A stretch of 64,000 bases of DNA from assembly GCA_027943335.1 (NCBI GenBank), contig BSBK01007029.1:682001-746000 (forward strand), given 5' to 3'. The DNA is from Chamaecyparis obtusa. Its lineage: Eukaryota > Streptophyta > Pinopsida > Cupressales > Cupressaceae. The notes under the pieces are model-generated. The model had not been told where the DNA came from. It saw nothing but the letters and a program-made list of their open reading frames with translations, and did not search any database. The stretch's first letter is position 1, and every line of letters starts with the position of its first letter. Below are positions 35,116 to 47,670 of the stretch, one piece after another. The position numbers were made by a program, and so were the translations under genes.

Positions 35116-35644
35116 TGTGATCTGGAGGTTGCATTAGCCTAATCTTATCAAAGGATCATTCATGTTGATGCAACATAGTTCACACTTTGGGTCATGTATA
35201 AGGTTGTGAAAAATTGGAGGGACTAGAACATAGATACATTATCTGCACTAAACAACAGAGAGTTACTTGGCTCCTATAGAGCTGTATGGTTTATGTTTTT
35301 CTTTGGCATTGTTGTCAAGGGGAGAGATAAACAATATGAGAAATAAATAGAGAAATCAATGGAATATCTATCTAAGGGAGAGATAATCGAGAAAGTCAGG
35401 GAGATATTTGAAGATTTGTTGTTGAGAACAGAAGGAATCTAAGAGCTAAAAAGATCAAATCCACAGAGGAGAGTTTGCACTGGCAATGTTGTTTTGTAAC
35501 ATAGTGATTAAACATATTAAAAATCAAGCTAGGGAGAGCTTACCAAGCTACAACATTTACTTACATAGTTGTAGAATACATGTTTGGTATGTGTATGGCA
35601 TATTTCATATTGCTTGTGTTTCCATCAATGCCAAAGGGAGATAT
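35116..35644 (+). other. Copia 2 untranslated region and polypurine tract
   Basis: This is non-coding sequence between the pol end and the LTR. It ends in AATGCCAAAGGGAGATAT, the PPT, just before the LTR start TGATGAACTATAACTG. Confidence 0.75.
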
Positions 35645-38000
35645 TGATGAACTATAACTGATTGAATACCTGAATGACTTGAAGATCAGTGATTAGAGAT
35701 CACCGAGTTACTAAAATGTTATGTAAGATAATTAAATCAATCATTATGATGTCATTGATGTCAACTAGTTTTGACAGTACTTATCATGTTAGTTATAAAC
35801 ATGTAAACATCTATGAAAAAGGAAGAAAAGATGAAGAACTGAGATATCTACATGGAGAGAGATGGATATGACAGATGAGGATAAGGAATACTTTGGGTAA
35901 CTTATTGATGAGTCTATGATATCATATTGATGACCTGATTATGTTGCATTAATCTATTATGAAGATGCAAGAAAAATTATACAAGGAAATGTGGTTGGTA
36001 AATGAAGCACTTCAGTATACATTGAGCCAGTATAGTGTATACCAAGTGACAGTATTAACCGAGCTTGTGTTCGCCGTCACATTTCTTTGTTAACCGAGTA
36101 TGGATGAAAGTATTAAATGTTTAGTTTAGCTGACAGAAAATCATGAGCTGGAAATTGTTATGATTTCAAGATTGAGGATAAAGTTTGTTATAGAGATCCA
36201 CGGTTGACAAAATCTAAAGAAGATCTAAAGAATGGAATTGAAACGTGTTATTGACACAACTCCCAAGGAAGGTTTAAGAGGCAAAATCAACAAAGAAGAA
36301 TAAGCGGAAAAATCTGATGGTTGATATGAAAATAGTTTATCTTTCTATATAAGAGACATAAGTTTCATTATTGAAAGGATGTCAGAAGAAAGAAGACTAC
36401 AAATGTTTTGTGTGAATACAATTTCATGCATGCCTGATCAGACTAGTTGAAGAAGAACCAAACTATAGAGTTAATCGAGCATCAGAGAGCTATTACCAAG
36501 TGAAAGTAAGTTAAGGAAGTGAATTGAAATATTGATAAGAGGATTTGTATGGGCTTAGAATGGATCTAAACATCTACAAGTTAAGTTGTATTGTAATCAA
36601 ATCAGCTATTGTTTTAGTTTAACCATTGATACAAAAAAATCTCCTAACCGAGTGGACTTAACTGTCTTATGTTATGCCCCTATGTCATTAAAGGAATGTA
36701 CATTCTTATCTTATTGACCCCATAGTGAATGTTGGTCACAAGCTAACTGTTAGTTTTAAATCTTTTAGGAAGGTCACACCTAACAGTTTGTTTGTAACAT
36801 TTAACAGGGTTGGCTCTTCACCGAGCTCACTTCAGAAGAGTGAAAATTATTTTGGGTTACCATTCCCAAGTGGTTTTTCCCTTAACAGGGTTTTCATGTT
36901 AAATAATTATGTTAAGTGTTTCTATGATTGATGAAGGGTGCTCCCCTTAATACCACAAACACATAACAGAAATAGAGAAACAACAACAATATGCAAGAAT
37001 AGAAAATTGGCTTCTTATTATCGCCACAAATGTGGAATTAAAAACTTTCAGAATTACAATATGAAAACCACATGGGCATTCCCTTACAATACTCTGTAGG
37101 ACTAAGCCTCAAATCAATACCCAGATCTACTACCTAGAACTGTCCTAGACAACACTATGGGCCTTCTTTATATAGGCATTTTCCACCACCCAAGAAGGTT
37201 CCAAAAATTTAGCCCTTAGGGCCGACCAAACTTAGAATTATTTTATTTTTCAATTTATTACATCAAAGTCGGCTCAAAATAACTTTTGAAACCCGAACAA
37301 ATTTTGAAGGAAAATTATTTTTCACCATTTCAGGTGGCCCGACTTCCAGAGACCATAAGTCATCACTAGTTGACCCGATCGACTATTATAACCCCATTTC
37401 GGAAAGGCCATGAAGCGCTCTATAGGCATGACTCATGCAAGTGCTTGTCACCCAAATTTTTGACCTCATTCGGTGCCTCTAAAGCCTTCAAAACTGAGTT
37501 CAAATTTTATGTACCTTGCTGCCAATACCGAAAATCTTCAATATCTTCAAAAATAGACCTAATCTAGCCATGAAACTTTACTGGCAGGCTGATATGACTG
37601 AGATGAACCTCCACATGTAAAATCAAAACATTCTGAGATCGTATGACCAACTTACTAAAAATAGCAAGTTTTCATAAATAGCAGCTCTACACAAGATAGC
37701 CCTTATTGAATACAAAAACAAAAATATTTTTGGGTGATGCAAGATTGCTCTTACACCCAGGATGCTCCTACATCAGTGATGATTTTTTTATTTTCATACT
37801 TTACATACCACATATTTGATTTGGTCGGTAATTACAGTGAGTTATTTAACTAGTAATTGGTAAAAGGCACAAAAAGTTTATTAGTTTATGTTACTGAGTT
37901 GCAAAATTCATTTGAATTTTTTTACATGTTACATCTTTGTATTTGGGACTGTAGGATAAATGATCTAACTGATTCATTCCCCCACTTAGTTATTCTAATA
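35645..38000 (+). repeat. Copia 2 3' LTR, interrupted by a solo LTR
   Basis: The parts 35645-36928 and 37776-38000 align with 58700-60204. It starts TGATGAACTATAAC and ends CTTAGTTATTCTAATA. The following base begins coding sequence of the minus-strand gypsy element, so copia 2 inserted there. Confidence 0.88.
36929..37775 (-). mobile_element. Solo LTR of the chromovirus family
   Basis: This 847-bp segment is the reverse complement of the LTRs at 41328-42181 and 46818-47670, with ends TGATGAAGGGTGCTCC and GATGCTCCTACATCA. The flanks ATGAT (36924-36928) and GTGAT (37776-37780) are a one-mismatch target duplication. It probably arose by recombination between the two LTRs of a full element. Confidence 0.9.
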
Positions 38001-39000
38001 GAATTTTGAATTGAACTAGCTCAATAGTGGATAGCTGCATGGCACCATTATAAAAAATAGAAACAATTTCATATTGTCCTAACCAGCATGTTTGAAACTT
38101 TCCTGGAGTGTGTTGGTAACGAGAATCATATAATAAGGCCCAATCACCAATAAAGAAATTTTTATCCTTGATGAACCTATCATGCCATTTCTTTTGTTGT
38201 TGTTGAATAATCTTTGTGTTATGCAAAATGTATTTTCTAATTTCATCTAAGATGTTAAGTTGGAGGAGTCACTCTTGTTGAGCCCAAGTGAGATCTATAT
38301 CTAGCTCAAGAGTTGTCTGAAGTGTCATTTGATGAAACTTGACAAGCATGACAACAAATTTTCCATAAAATAAATCAAATGGTGTAAAACCAATTGTAGT
38401 TTTCCAAGTAGTCCTATAGGCCCAAATGGCTTCTGAAAGTCAAGTTGCCCAATCCCTTTTGTGAACAGCAACTATTTTGGTCAAAATGGCTTCTATTTCT
38501 CTATTTGTAATTTTGGCTTGACCATTATCTTGGGGATGATATGGAAAATATTTCCTATGCAAAATTGTATATTCATTCATCAATGTTGTGATCAGATTGA
38601 GGTGAACTGAGCAGCTTCATCAGTGGCTAATTCTCTAGGTACACCAAACTGAGTGAATATAGACTCATACAAAATTTCAGCCACTTTTTTATCCCTTACA
38701 TGTTTCATTGCCTTATCCTCTACCCATTTGGTTGCATAATCAGTACAGACTAAAATATGGGACTTACCATGAGAGGAAGGTTTTATAAGACCCACAAAAT
38801 CAATTCCCCATTTGTCAAATGATGCTACCACTACCTGTGGTTGCAAGGGCATTTCATCTACTTTGGTTGGGTTGTCCATCAGTTGACATCTGTCACAATG
38901 TCTGGTATATTTAGCAGCATCTGTATGTAGGGTAGGGCCAGTAATAACCAATGGTGAGAATTTTGAATGTTGTAAGCTTTGCTACAAAGTTTCCTTTACA
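38001..39000 (-). pseudogene. Gypsy B integrase
   Basis: It contains the zinc-finger Cys pair (RHCDRCQ), the first catalytic Asp in KWGIDFVG, the second in ELATDEAAQFTS, and the glutamate region as HPQDNGQAKITNREI. The readable parts are 38951-38592 and 38226-37990, with shifts between them. The C-terminus reads DWALLYDSRYQHTPGKFQ and ends at the copia 2 border. No chromodomain is present. Confidence 0.88.
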
Positions 39001-39070
39001 TGGTTCATCATGACATGTATGAAGGATGGCATACGTCTCATCTTCACAAACAAATTGTCTTATGACTTGA

Positions 39071-39591
39071 TCAGAACCCTGTATAAAACATAAATCCTAA
39101 AATCCATGAAAAGTTAAAACTTTTCTCAACTAATATTTTGCACTCCTTAGGAGAGAAGTGTGGAGGTTTTCTTCCTATAGAAACGTAATTTTCTATATTT
39201 GCATACCATGGGTTACGAGTGATAATAGAGAAAAAATGATCATCGGGAAAGTTGTCATCTATAGATGTATGGTCATCAAGAAGATGCAATCTAGATAGGA
39301 AATCAAAGACCACATTAGCTTTCCCTAGTTTATCAATAAATTTTATATCAAATATTGCATGAGGAGTAACCATCTAGCTAACCTGTCTGAGATGGTAGGT
39401 TTGTTCACCAGATATTTGATTTCTAAGTGATCTGTATGCACAAACACCTCATAACCAGTAATATAATGTCTGAATTTATTGAGTGCATATATGACTGCTA
39501 ATAATTCATTTTTTGTGATAGTGTGACTTAGCACAGCATGATGTAGATTATTTCTTATGGAATATATTGCATGTTGTACTAGTCCTTCCTT
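39071..39591 (-). pseudogene. Gypsy B RNase H
   Basis: It includes TKNELLAVIYALNKFRHYI, HTDHLEIKYL and FIDKLGKANVVFDFLSRL, the hallmark gypsy RNase H and connection text. It is broken by a shift near 39350. Confidence 0.88.
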
Positions 39592-40620
39592 CTACCCAAG
39601 CACTGCTCCAATAGCATAGTCTAAGGCATCTGTATGGATATGAAATGGAAAATTCCAATCAAGCCCTCTCAAGATAGGTGTTTTAGTCAAGACTTCCTTC
39701 AACTGCTGAAATGATTCCTTGCAATCCTCAATCCATTCAAAGTTTGATTCCTTCTTCAAGATATTGTACAATGGAGCTACAATTTGACTAAAATATTTGA
39801 TGAATCTCCTGTAGTAACCTACATCGCCGAGAAAAATATGAACATCCTTTTTCTTTGTTGGTGTGGGAAGTGTGTTAATGACTTCTATTTTGGTTGGATC
39901 AACTTGAATCCCAAATGATGAGAGGTAGTGTCCTAAAATAACTCCTTCTTCCATCATCATGTACCGCTTTTCACTATTCAGAGAGAGATTATGTTCATGG
40001 CATCATTTAAGGACTTTGTTTAAGTTGGCATGAGCCTCCTCAAACGTGGATCCATATGTAGTAAAGTCATCCATGTAAATTTCCCCACAATCAGTAGATA
40101 TGTCAGAAAAAATACTAAACACTGCTCTTTGAAAAGTAGAAGGTGCATTACACAATCCAAATGGTAAGATAGAGTAGGAAAAATTTTCCCATGGGCATGT
40201 AAATGTTGTTTTGTCTTGGTCCCCAGGTGCTATCTATATTTGGTTGTATCCACTAAATCCATCCAAAAATGAAAAGTACTTTTTTCCAACAAGGTTATCT
40301 AGGACTTGATCTATAAAAGGAAATGGGAAGTGGTCCTTCTTTGTTGTTGTATTTAGTTCCCTATAATTCACACAGACTCTCCATTTCCCTCCTTTCTTGG
40401 GAACAATGACCAAAGGTGAGACCCACTGACTATCAAAAATGCGATAAATCAAACCAACATCAAGTAATTTCTGCAATTCAGTTTTAACTATGTCTCTTAG
40501 TGTTGGGTTGATTCTACTTTGTGGTTGTCTGATTGGTTTACAATCAGGATTGATGTAAATGTGGTGGGTACAATGGTTTGGATCCAATCCCTTCATATTT
40601 GTGTAATCCTAAGAAAAATC
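39592..40620 (-). pseudogene. Gypsy B reverse transcriptase
   Basis: RT motifs in order: DSQWVSPLVIVPKKGGKWRV, KDHFPFPFIDQVLDNL, FLDGFSGYNQI, the PFGLCNAPSTFQR region, IYMDDFT (catalytic YMDD) at about 40070, and GYYRRFI. The DSQWVSP..KKGG and DGxSGYNQ forms are those of the Athila/Tat group. A stop after YNQI (CAG to TAG in my reading) and one after LKR (CGA to TGA) break it. Confidence 0.92.
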
Positions 40621-40650
40621 TTGCTAACTATCTTGGAGGAGCTTGAGAAT

Positions 40651-41327
40651 TTATGCTGAATGTTCAGGAGTAAGGTTCTTATTAACATTCAACTCCCTAC
40701 CTTGGGAAATTTCTACTTTGAATACTTTATCCAACATTATGAATTCTACAAATGAAGGTGACTTTATCTCATGTGGTAGCAATGTATGAAGGTAATCAGT
40801 TTCTGTAGGAAGTTGAGGTGAGATTTGTGGAAGTGGTATGGTTTGCAAATTACAATTAGGAATAGTATTGGAAAATGGTTCAACACCATATTTATTTGTA
40901 AGAATGGAAAAAAGTATGTCATCTTCTTCTTGGGATATCATAAATGGATTCCTCTCTATAACCATTACTAGATGTACTAAATTTACCTCTAAATCAATGT
41001 CACCAAAGTCGGGCCAGACAACTTGATCAAATTCCATTTTTGGTTTAGCGGGAGAATATAAAGTCAACTTTTTAGTACTAACTCCAACTGATATAGTCAT
41101 CTTTCTAGAGCGGAAAGCTATACAAGAATCTATGGTGGCCAACCATGGTCTTCCCAAGATTAATGGATAACTACCTAGAGTAGCTTTGGGAGATAGGATT
41201 ACAAAGTTTGAGGGATAATCTAATGAATCAAGTGTTACAACTGTATCCTCTACCATGTCATCAGGTCTTATAGGGGAGTTGTCAGCTAACTAAAGGATTG
41301 TAGGAGTTTCTCTTAAGCCAATGATGT
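40651..41327 (-). pseudogene. Gypsy B protease, C-terminal part
   Basis: It reads DDMVEDTVVTLDSLDYPSNF and SYPLILGRPWLATIDS, typical of the C-terminal half of Athila/Tat aspartic proteases. It is separated from the active-site half (47671-47800) by the chromovirus insertion. Confidence 0.85.
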
Positions 41328-42181
41328 TGATGCAGGAGCATCCTGGGTGTAAGAGCAATCTTGCATCACCCAAAAATATTTCTATTTTTGTATTCAATAA
41401 GGGCTATCTTGTGTAGAGCCGCTATTTATGGAAACTTGCTATTTTTAGTAAGTTGGTCTTACAATCTCAGAATGTTCTAATTTTACATGTGGAGGTTCAT
41501 CTCAGTCATATAAGTCTGCCAGCAAAGTTTCATGGCTAGATCAAGTCTAGTTTTGAAGATATTGAAGATTTTCGATATTGGCAGCAAGGTACAGAAACTT
41601 CAAACTTAGTTTTGAAGGCTTTAGAGACCCCGGATGAGGTTGAAAATTTGGGTGATAGGCACTTTGCACCAATCAAGCTTGTAGAGAACTTTGTGGCATT
41701 TCCAGAATGGGTTTATAATAGCCAATCAGGTCAATGGGCGATGACTTATGGTCTTCGAAAGTTGGGTCACCTGAAATGGCGGAAAATAATTTTTCTTCAA
41801 AATTTCTATTTGGGTTTCAAAACTCATTTTGAGCTGACTTTGATGTAATAAATTGTAAAATAAAATAATTCCAAGTTTGGTCGGCGCTAAGGGCTAAATT
41901 TCTAGAACCTTCTTGGGTGGTGGAAATTGCCTATATAAAGAAGGCCCGTAGTGTTGTTTAGGGCAGTTCTGGGTAGTAGATCTGGGTATTGATTCGAGGC
42001 TTTGTCCTACAGAATATTGTAAGGGAATGCCCATGTGGCTTTGCATATTGTAATTCTGAAAGTTTGTAATTCCACATTTATGGAGATAATGAGAAGCCAA
42101 TTTTCTGTTCTTGCATATTATTGTTGTTGTTTCTCTATTTCTATTATGTGTTTATGGTATTAAGGGGAGCACCCTTCATCA
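41328..42181 (+). repeat. Gypsy A 5' LTR
   Basis: It starts TGATGCAGGAGCATCCTGGG and ends GGGGAGCACCCTTCATCA. It contains TATATAAAGAAGG near 41932 as a probable TATA box. Confidence 0.95.
41931..41938 (+). promoter_or_regulatory. Candidate TATA box in the gypsy A 5' LTR
   Basis: CTATATAAAGAAGGCCCG lies about 245 bp before the LTR end and is conserved in the 3' LTR (near 47420) and in the solo LTR on the other strand. Confidence 0.6.
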
Positions 42182-42183
42182 AG

Positions 42184-42198
42184 TGGTATCAGAGTAGG
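42184..42198 (+). other. Gypsy A primer-binding site
   Basis: TGGTATCAGAGTAGG follows the LTR end after two bases, Met-tRNA type. Confidence 0.9.
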
Positions 42199-42252
42199 AT
42201 TTCTTGAGTGTGTAAATAGATCACCGACTATGAGGTAGTTTGCACCAGGACC

Positions 42253-43325
42253 GTGGTTAGAGTTTCAGCGTGCATCATGAAAATGCCTCCACAAAGAGAA
42301 CGTGGCGGAAGAGCTGGTACTGTGACACCTGAGGTTAGAGAGTTGCAGAGACAAGTGCGAGCATTACAAGAAGAGATTCGCAGAGGAATGAATCTTAATG
42401 TCAAAGATGAAAGCGAGGATGAAGCCGAAGAAGAATATCAAGAAGGAGAAGCTGAAATTGTGAACCAGGAGGAAGAAAGATTTTTTCGGGCGATTTCCAA
42501 GATTGGGAAAAGACCTAAGATTGAGGTTCCTACATTTTTTGGAAATCTTAACCCAGAGGAATTGATCAACTGGATCAATGAATGTGAGGAATATTTTGAG
42601 TATGAAGATGTTGAGGATCTTGATAGGGTCAAATTTGCGAAGGCCAGACTGAAAGGTCATGCGAAGATCTGGTGGCAAGAAATTCAATTGGAGTGAAATA
42701 AAAGAGGGAAAGATAAAATCACAAGATGGGATCAGATGGTGGATAAATTGAAGTGACAGTTCATTCCTGTTGATTATGAGCTTGACCTACTAAAGAAAAT
42801 GTAAAGTTTGAAGCAAGTAGGAAGATCTGTTCAGAGTATACAGAGGAGTTCTATCGACTCCTCATCAAAATAGGCCATGCAGAAGTTGATAAGGAGATAG
42901 TTGCCCGATATCTTAATGGGTTAAGGCCAAGCATTCAAGAGGAGTTGAATCTGGTTTGAATGAACAGTATTGAGGAGGCATACCAGTTTTCCCTAAAAGT
43001 AGAGGAAAAGCTAAACAAGAAGTTTGAGAGCAAACAAAATGGAAGAGGTCATGGTGGATGGTCATATGGTGGCTGAAATGAAGATCTGAAAAAGAAGGAT
43101 GAGGCCAGTAGCAGCTAGAATCAGAGAGGAAACATATCCAATCATTTCCAAGATCAGAATAATAGAGATCAGAGAGGAAGAGGAAGAGGACAAGGATCTG
43201 GAAGAGGAGGCTTCCGTGGAACATGTTTTCACTATGGAGAAGAAGGTCATAGGGCATTTGAATGTCCTCAGTGCCAAGGCAAAACAAACAGGAGAAATGA
43301 AGGCCAGGCCAGAGTTGCACATGTA
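42253..43325 (+). pseudogene. Gypsy A gag
   Basis: A likely true start is the MPPQRERGG methionine at 42286, with an in-frame ATG further up at 42253. A coiled coil (ELQRQVRALQEEIRR) and an acidic stretch precede the Retrotrans_gag domain (FFGNLNPEELINWINECEEY, ARLKGHAKIWWQE). Stops then follow, probably Trp to TGA and Gln to TAA. A zinc knuckle near 43217 reads CFHYGEEGHRAFEC, with the second Cys changed to Tyr. Gag forms the particle and binds element RNA. Confidence 0.9.
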
Positions 43326-43373
43326 GATGAAGATGCTAGATCATCAAATTCTGAAGATGTTGAAAGAGGAGAA

Positions 43374-46300
43374 ATGCTAATTAATAGAAGAGTCTTGCTG
43401 AGTGGTGAGAATGAACCTGAACAAAGGAGGAGCCTATTTCGCACTAGATGCAAGTGTGAGGGTAAATGCTGTGATGTGATTATCGATAGTGGAAGCACTG
43501 ACAATTTGGTGTCAGAAGAGATGGTGACAAAGTTGAAGCTCAAGAGACAGAAACACCTACATCCATATCGGATTGCCTAGGTGCAGGATGAACACAAGGT
43601 CATGGTTAGTGAACAGTGCCTGGTAAAGTTCAAGATCGGTGGGTACCAATATGAGGTACTATGTGATATCATCCCTATGGATGCATGTCATATGTTGTTG
43701 GGTAGACTGTGGTAGTTTGACAGATGTGTTGTACACGATGGTCATGCGAATACCTATTCCCTGACAAAGGATGGAGTGCGACATAAGCTAAAGCCATTGA
43801 AGGAGACCGAAGAAAAGGTATGTGGTAATGCAAGAATAACATTTTTTGATGGAAGAAAATTTTTAGATGGTATGAAGCATGAGCATGTGTGTTTTGCTTT
43901 AATTCCAAAAGCTAGTAAAGAAGAAGTAGAGGATGTACCTATAGAGGTTGTAGATTTGTTGAATGAGTTTTAGGATATTGTATCTGATAATGTACCTGAT
44001 GGATTACCACCTGTAAGGAAGATCAGTCATCAGATGGATTTGATTCTAGGAGCCAGTTTGCCAAACAAGACAGCACATAGAATGACACTAGCAGAAAGTG
44101 AAGAGTTGAACAGACAAGTACATGAGTTGTTATAGAAGGGATTGATTCAAGAGAGCCTGAGTCCATGTGCTGTACCAGTAGTATTAGCACCAAAGAAGAA
44201 TGGAGAATGGAGGATGTGTATAGATTCCAGAGCAATAAACAAGATCACAATCAAGTATAGGTTTCCATTGCCACAAATGGATGATATTATGGATTGTTTG
44301 AGTGGAGCTGTGTATTTCTCAAAGATAGATCTGAAGAGTGGATATCACCAGATTTGGATCAGAGAAGGAGATGAATGGAAGACTACCTTCAAGACAAAGG
44401 AAGGACTGTATGAGTGGTTAGTCATGCCTTTTGGGCTAACCAATGCACCGAGCACTTTCATGCGGCTCATGAATGAGGTTCTGAAAGAATTTTTGGGTAA
44501 GTTTATCATTGTTTACCTAGATGATATTTTGATTTTTAGCAAGACATTGGAGGAACATATGATGCATATTCGTATGGTGTTTGAAAAGTTGAGAGATGAG
44601 AAATTGTTGATTAATTTGAAGAAGTGCAATTTTGTGAAGAAAGAGTTAGTATATTTGGGATTTGTAGTTTCAGCAGAAGGTCTAAAAATAGACCTAGAGA
44701 AGGTACAGGCTATCCTTGAATGGCCTACTCCAAGGAGTGCTACTGAGGTAAGATCTTTTCATGGTCTAGCTAGTTTTTACAGAAAGTTTATCAAAAATTT
44801 TAGCAATATTTGTGGTCCCTTGACTGAGACAATGAGAGGGGATAGAAAAGAGTTTAAGTGGACTAATGGGGCAGAAAAGAGTTTTCAATTGTTCAAATAA
44901 AAAGTTACAGAACAACCTGTTTTAGCACTTCCAGATTTTAATAAGGTGTTTCAAGTAGATTGTGATGCTAGTGGTACTGCAATAGGAGCTGTTATGAGCC
45001 AAGAAGGTAAACCTGTTGCATATTTCAGTGAGAAGTTAAATGATGCCAAGAGGAAGTATTCTGTTTATGATCAGAAATTTTATGCTATAGTTCAGGCATT
45101 AAAGAAGTGGAGACATTATCTGCTTCCTAAGGAGTTTGTTTTGTATACTGATCATCAAGCTTTGCAATATTTGAATAGTCAAGGAAAGTTGAATCAGAGG
45201 CATTTGAAATGGGTTGAGTTTTTGTAGAGTTATACATATGTTTTGAAACACAGGAGTGGAAAGTCTAATAGGGTTGTGGATGCTCTTAGCAGAAGGCAAC
45301 TATTGCTGACAGAGATGCAGATTGAAGTGGTTGGGTTTAAGGAACTCAAGAATTTGTATCCAGAGGATCCTGATTTTGGTGGAGCTTGGAAAGCTTGTAA
45401 AGAGCCTGTTACTCTAGATAGGATGAAATGGCTAGATTTCATCATCCAGGATGATATGCTATTCAGAGGGAGTCAATTGTGCATTCCAAGAAGTTCTATG
45501 AGGGAGAATCTCATCAAAGAGAAGCATAGTGGAGGATTGGCTGGACATTTTGGTTGTGATAAAACCCTTGCTTTGGTTGGTGAGAATTATTATTGGCCAC
45601 AATTTTAGCAAGATGTGAAGAAGTTTGTATAGAGTTGTAGAGTATGTCAAATGGTGAAAGGAGTGAAGCAGAATATAGGGTTGTATCAGTCATTACCTGT
45701 ACCAGAGAAGCCTTGGGAGGATATTAGTATGGACTTTGTTCTTGGTTTACCGAGGACACAGCGGGGACATGATTCAATTTTTGTAGTAGTTGATAAATTT
45801 TCAAAGATGACACATTTCATTCCCTGCAAGAAGACTAATGATGTTGTTCATCTAGCAGAATTGTTTTTTAGAGAAGTGGTGAGACTACATGGTTTGCCAA
45901 AGACCATAGTTTTCGATAGAGACACTAAGTTTGTTGGATATTTTTGGCGTACATTGTGGAAGATGTTGAAGATAGATTTGAAGTTCAGTTTATCACATCA
46001 TCCACAGACTGATGTACAGATAGAGGTGGTGAATAAAAGTTTGGGAAATCTACTGAGATGTTTGGTTGGAGATAAGCCAACAGGATGGGATTTGATTTTA
46101 CCACAAGCAGAATTTGCATACAATAATTCTATCAATAGGAGCACTGGTAAATCACCATTCCAGATTGTATATGAAAGTAGTCCAAGAAATGCATCTGAAT
46201 TGAGAAAGATAGATAAAGGAGAAATAAGTAGTGCTGAAGCTGAGGATTTTGCAGAACACTTGAAGAACATCCATGAGCAGGTGAGGAAGCATATTACCAA

Positions 46301-46778
46301 GATGAATGCGTAGTATAAGGCTAAGGCAGATGAGAAAAGGAGGCATAAAGAATTTTAGGTTAGAGATGAAGTCATGGTTCATTTGCGGAAGGAGCAATTT
46401 CCGGTTGGTACATATAAAAAGTTGAAAATGAAGAAGTTTGGGCCATGTAAAATATTGAAGAAGCATGATTCAGGAAATGCATATGAGGTAGAATTGCCTA
46501 CTGAGTTGAATATTTCACCAGTGTTTAACATTTCAGATTTGATAGAGTATCATGAAGGAGGTGTTGAAGATGAGGTTGCAGCAGCACAGTGGAGTATTCT
46601 AGCAACTAGTTCAGATATCAAGGAGATTGAAGACATACTGGACAGTCATGTTGGTAGAAGCACAAGGAATAGGACATATGAAGAGTATTTGGTCAAATGG
46701 AAAGGATGACCTGTTGAAGATTCATCATGGCTAACAAAGGAGGAGGTTAACCGTCTTGGTTTTCCTTTGCACACCTGA
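43374..46778 (+). pseudogene. Gypsy A pol: protease, RT, RNase H, integrase, chromodomain
   Basis: One frame spans the whole region with about ten stops. Protease: CCDVIIDSGSTDNLVSEEM (DSG active site) at about 43468. [33 protein letters not shown] and catalytic [10 protein letters not shown] near 44513. RNase [16 protein letters not shown] to [11 protein letters not shown] (44946-45227). Integrase: the HHCC part GHFGCDKTL..CRVCQMVKG, then D in SMDFVLGLP and D in VFDRDTKFVG. The E region reads HPQTDVQIEVVNKSL, where G is replaced by V. Chromodomain at about 46620-46740: EEYLVKWKG-stop-PVEDSSW, which normally binds modified histone tails and guides insertion. It ends at 46778, 39 bp before the 3' LTR. 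Most stops are TAG where Gln is expected. Confidence 0.94.
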
Positions 46779-46817
46779 GTCGTGACAGGGTCACTTCTCA
46801 AATTACCCCGGGTGTCT

Positions 46818-47670
46818 GATGCAAGAGCATCCTGGGTGTAAGAGCAATCTTGCATCACGCAAAAATATTTCTATTTTTGTATTCAATAAGGGCTATCTTG
46901 TGTAGAGCCGCTATTTATGGAAACTTGCTATTTTTAGTAAGTTGGTCTTACAATCTCAGAATGTTCTAATTTTACATGTGGAGGTTCATCTTAGTCATAT
47001 AAGTCTACCAGCAAAGTTTCATGGCTAGATCAAGTCTAGTTTTGAAGATATTGAAGATTTTCGGTATTGGCAGCAGGGTACGGAAACTTCAAACTCAGTT
47101 TTGAAAGCTTTAGAGACCCCAGATGAGGTTGAAAATTTGGGTGACAGGCACTTTGCACCAGTCAAGCTTGTAGAGCGCTTCGTGGCATTTCTGGAATGGG
47201 GTTATAATAGCCAATCGGGTCAACGAGAGATGACTTATGGTCTTCGGAAGTTGGGTCACTTGAAATGGTGGAAAATAATTTTTCTTCAAAATTTTTGTTT
47301 GGGTTTCAAAACTCATTTTGAGCCGACTTTGATGTAATAAATTGTAAAATAAAATAATTCCAAGTTTGGTCAGCCCTAAGGGCTAAATTTCTAGAACCTT
47401 CTCGGGCGGTGGAAATTGCCTATATAAAGAAGGCCCGTAGTGTTGTCTAGGGCAGTTCTGGGTAGTAGATTTAGGTATTGATTTGAGGCTTTGTCCTACA
47501 GAATATTGTAAGGGAATGCCCATGTGGCTTTGCATATTGTAATTCTAAAAGTTTGTAATTCCACATTTGTGGAGATAATAAGAAGCCAATTTTCTATTCT
47601 TGCATATTATTGTTGTTGTTTCTCTATTTCTGTTATGTGTTTGTGGTATTAAGGGGAGCACCCTTCATCA
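46818..47670 (+). repeat. Gypsy A 3' LTR
   Basis: It matches 41328-42181 nearly base for base, starts TGATGCAAGAGCATCC and ends CACCCTTCATCA. Confidence 0.95.

Larger units (their letters stand above)
31505..38000 (+). mobile_element. Copia 2: 5'-truncated Ty1/copia retrotransposon
   Basis: It begins in mid-gag, matching copia 1 from 16662, and runs through protease, integrase, RT and RNase H to a polypurine tract (CCAAAGGGAGA at 35631) and a 3' LTR at 35645-38000. The LTR contains a solo gypsy LTR at 36929-37775. Without it (and one target duplication) the LTR is about 1504 bp, matching the 1505-bp copia LTR at 58700-60204. The 5' LTR, PBS and gag N-terminus are missing. Confidence 0.9.
38001..41327 (-). 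mobile_element. Gypsy B (Athila/Tat-like), pol-side segment
   Basis: This is the 3' half of a minus-strand Ty3/gypsy element. Order on the minus strand: protease end, RT, RNase H, integrase, then truncation at 38001 by copia 2. It continues at 47671-50800 on the other side of the inserted chromovirus. Confidence 0.9.
41328..47670 (+). mobile_element. Gypsy A: complete chromovirus (Ty3/gypsy with chromodomain)
   Basis: LTRs 41328-42181 and 46818-47670 (854 and 853 bp) differ at about 2% of the positions I compared. The exact target duplication GATGT stands at 41323-41327 and 47671-47675. The PBS TGGTATCAGAGTAGG follows the 5' LTR. Gag, protease, RT, RNase H, integrase and a chromodomain follow in canonical order. 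All coding parts carry stops, so it is now non-autonomous. It lies inside the protease region of gypsy B. Confidence 0.96.

Noticed and set aside
42364..42687. 107-codon minus-strand open frame
   Set aside because: Antisense shadow of the gypsy A gag.
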